From: Oceanobacillus halotolerans
GTDB lineage: Bacteria; Bacillota; Bacilli; Bacillales; Amphibacillaceae
Assembly (NCBI RefSeq): GCF_010993955.1
Contig: NZ_WIXL01000011.1
Span: forward strand, 40,109-104,108
Direction: 5' to 3'
Length of the DNA: 64,000 nt
How positions within the stretch are numbered: the first letter of the stretch is position 1; the number at the start of each line of letters is the position of its first letter. Below the pieces are notes generated by a model. That model worked only from the letters and a program-made list of their open reading frames with translations. It was not told where the DNA came from and ran no database searches. This document shows positions 63,837-64,000 of this stretch, piece after piece. Made by a program: the position numbers and the translations under genes.

Positions 63837-63865
63837 ACCTTAATTAACTTTTTCTTCAAAGTCAA
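63837..63865 (-). promoter_or_regulatory. Candidate promoter of the cobalamin operon
   Basis: On the minus strand TTGACT (63860-63865) is followed after 17 bp by TAAGGT (63837-63842). The -35 is good and the -10 weak. Placement about 35-40 nt before the aptamer is right. Confidence 0.4.
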
Positions 63866-63936
63866 TAGATACTAATATTTTTAAAACTCTATCTCCTATC
63901 AAAAAAAGCGTATGACTTCTATTAAGAAAGGTACCG

Positions 63937-63976
63937 ACCCCCGAAAGTTAGAGTAATAAATCTAACTTTCGGGGGT
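63937..63976 (+). repeat. Long hairpin at the edge of a probable insertion sequence
   Basis: ACCCCCGAAAGTTAGA pairs perfectly with TCTAACTTTCGGGGGT over 8 bases and is followed by GTTTTTT. It directly precedes the reading frame at 63984 and may shield the transposase gene from outside transcription. Confidence 0.65.
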
Positions 63977-63983
63977 GTTTTTT

Positions 63984-64000
63984 GTGGCAAAATATAGTGA
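63984..64000 (+). CDS. Start of a possible IS3-family (IS150-like) orfA, cut by window end
   Basis: Only the first codons are visible: GTG then Ala-Lys-Tyr-Ser. Many IS150-type OrfA proteins begin Met-Ala-Lys-Tyr-Ser-Glu, and an IS end-like sequence (AAGGTACCGACCCCCG) lies 55 bp upstream. Five codons cannot prove this; it is flagged so that the neighbouring window can be checked. Confidence 0.3.

Overview
The window is a low-GC Gram-positive chromosome segment from an endospore-forming member of the Bacillaceae. Gene content and order are closest to what I recall of the Bacillus subtilis yui-yum-yut-yun-suf-met-yus-fad region. The high density of dispersed intergenic repeats and the Na+/osmolyte transporters (NSS, BCCT) fit an Oceanobacillus/Virgibacillus-like halotolerant genus, but that placement is inference. 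Spore formation is indicated by YunB, LytH, YutH, a YhcN/YlaJ-type lipoprotein and KapB. No rRNA, tRNA or CRISPR array was seen.

Layout. 1-7.6 kb: end of a PatB-type C-S lyase, Cu/Zn-SOD lipoprotein, kapB, a stand-alone HPr gene, deoD, bioY behind a BirA operator, yuiDCB, yumB. 7.6-18.9 kb: repeats, yumC, a Crp/Fnr regulator, Fe-S carriers (yutM, yutI), dapF, a 2-hydroxyacid dehydrogenase, yutHGFED and a SufR-like regulator. 19-28.2 kb: spore proteins, a methionine/alanine-type NSS transporter with a 33-residue partner, an HD-GYP protein, yunBCDE. 28.6-33.9 kb: the complete sufCDSUB operon. 34-38.1 kb: a 56-codon gene and metNIQ behind an S-box riboswitch. 38.1-46.4 kb: yusE, yusF, gcvH, yusI and the fatty-acid degradation genes fadE, fadA, fadN with a FadR box. 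47-51.4 kb: a PCYCGC lipoprotein divergent from a Zur-boxed znuACB-zur-crcB-crcB operon. 51.4-57.3 kb: MoxR/DUF58/membrane operon, a YitT-family protein and a BCCT transporter. 57.4-63.9 kb: a cobalamin-riboswitch operon. The window ends at the start of what looks like an IS3-type insertion sequence.

The most interesting system is the last operon. A B12 riboswitch with its own terminator precedes a sortase-anchored surface protein holding two DUF4430 (transcobalamin-like beta) domains and an alpha/alpha barrel. It is followed by a DUF4430 lipoprotein and a complete ECF transporter (T, fused A-A', CbrT-like S). I read it as a wall-to-membrane B12 capture relay built from the same two folds as animal intrinsic factor, in a different order.

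The second theme is repeats. At least six dispersed families (called R1 to R7 here) fill nearly every gap above 300 bp. Some split operons (fadE from fadA) or sit inside leaders (between the metN riboswitch and its gene). Several start codons were moved inward from the longest reading frame because a clear ribosome-binding site or terminator decides the start.
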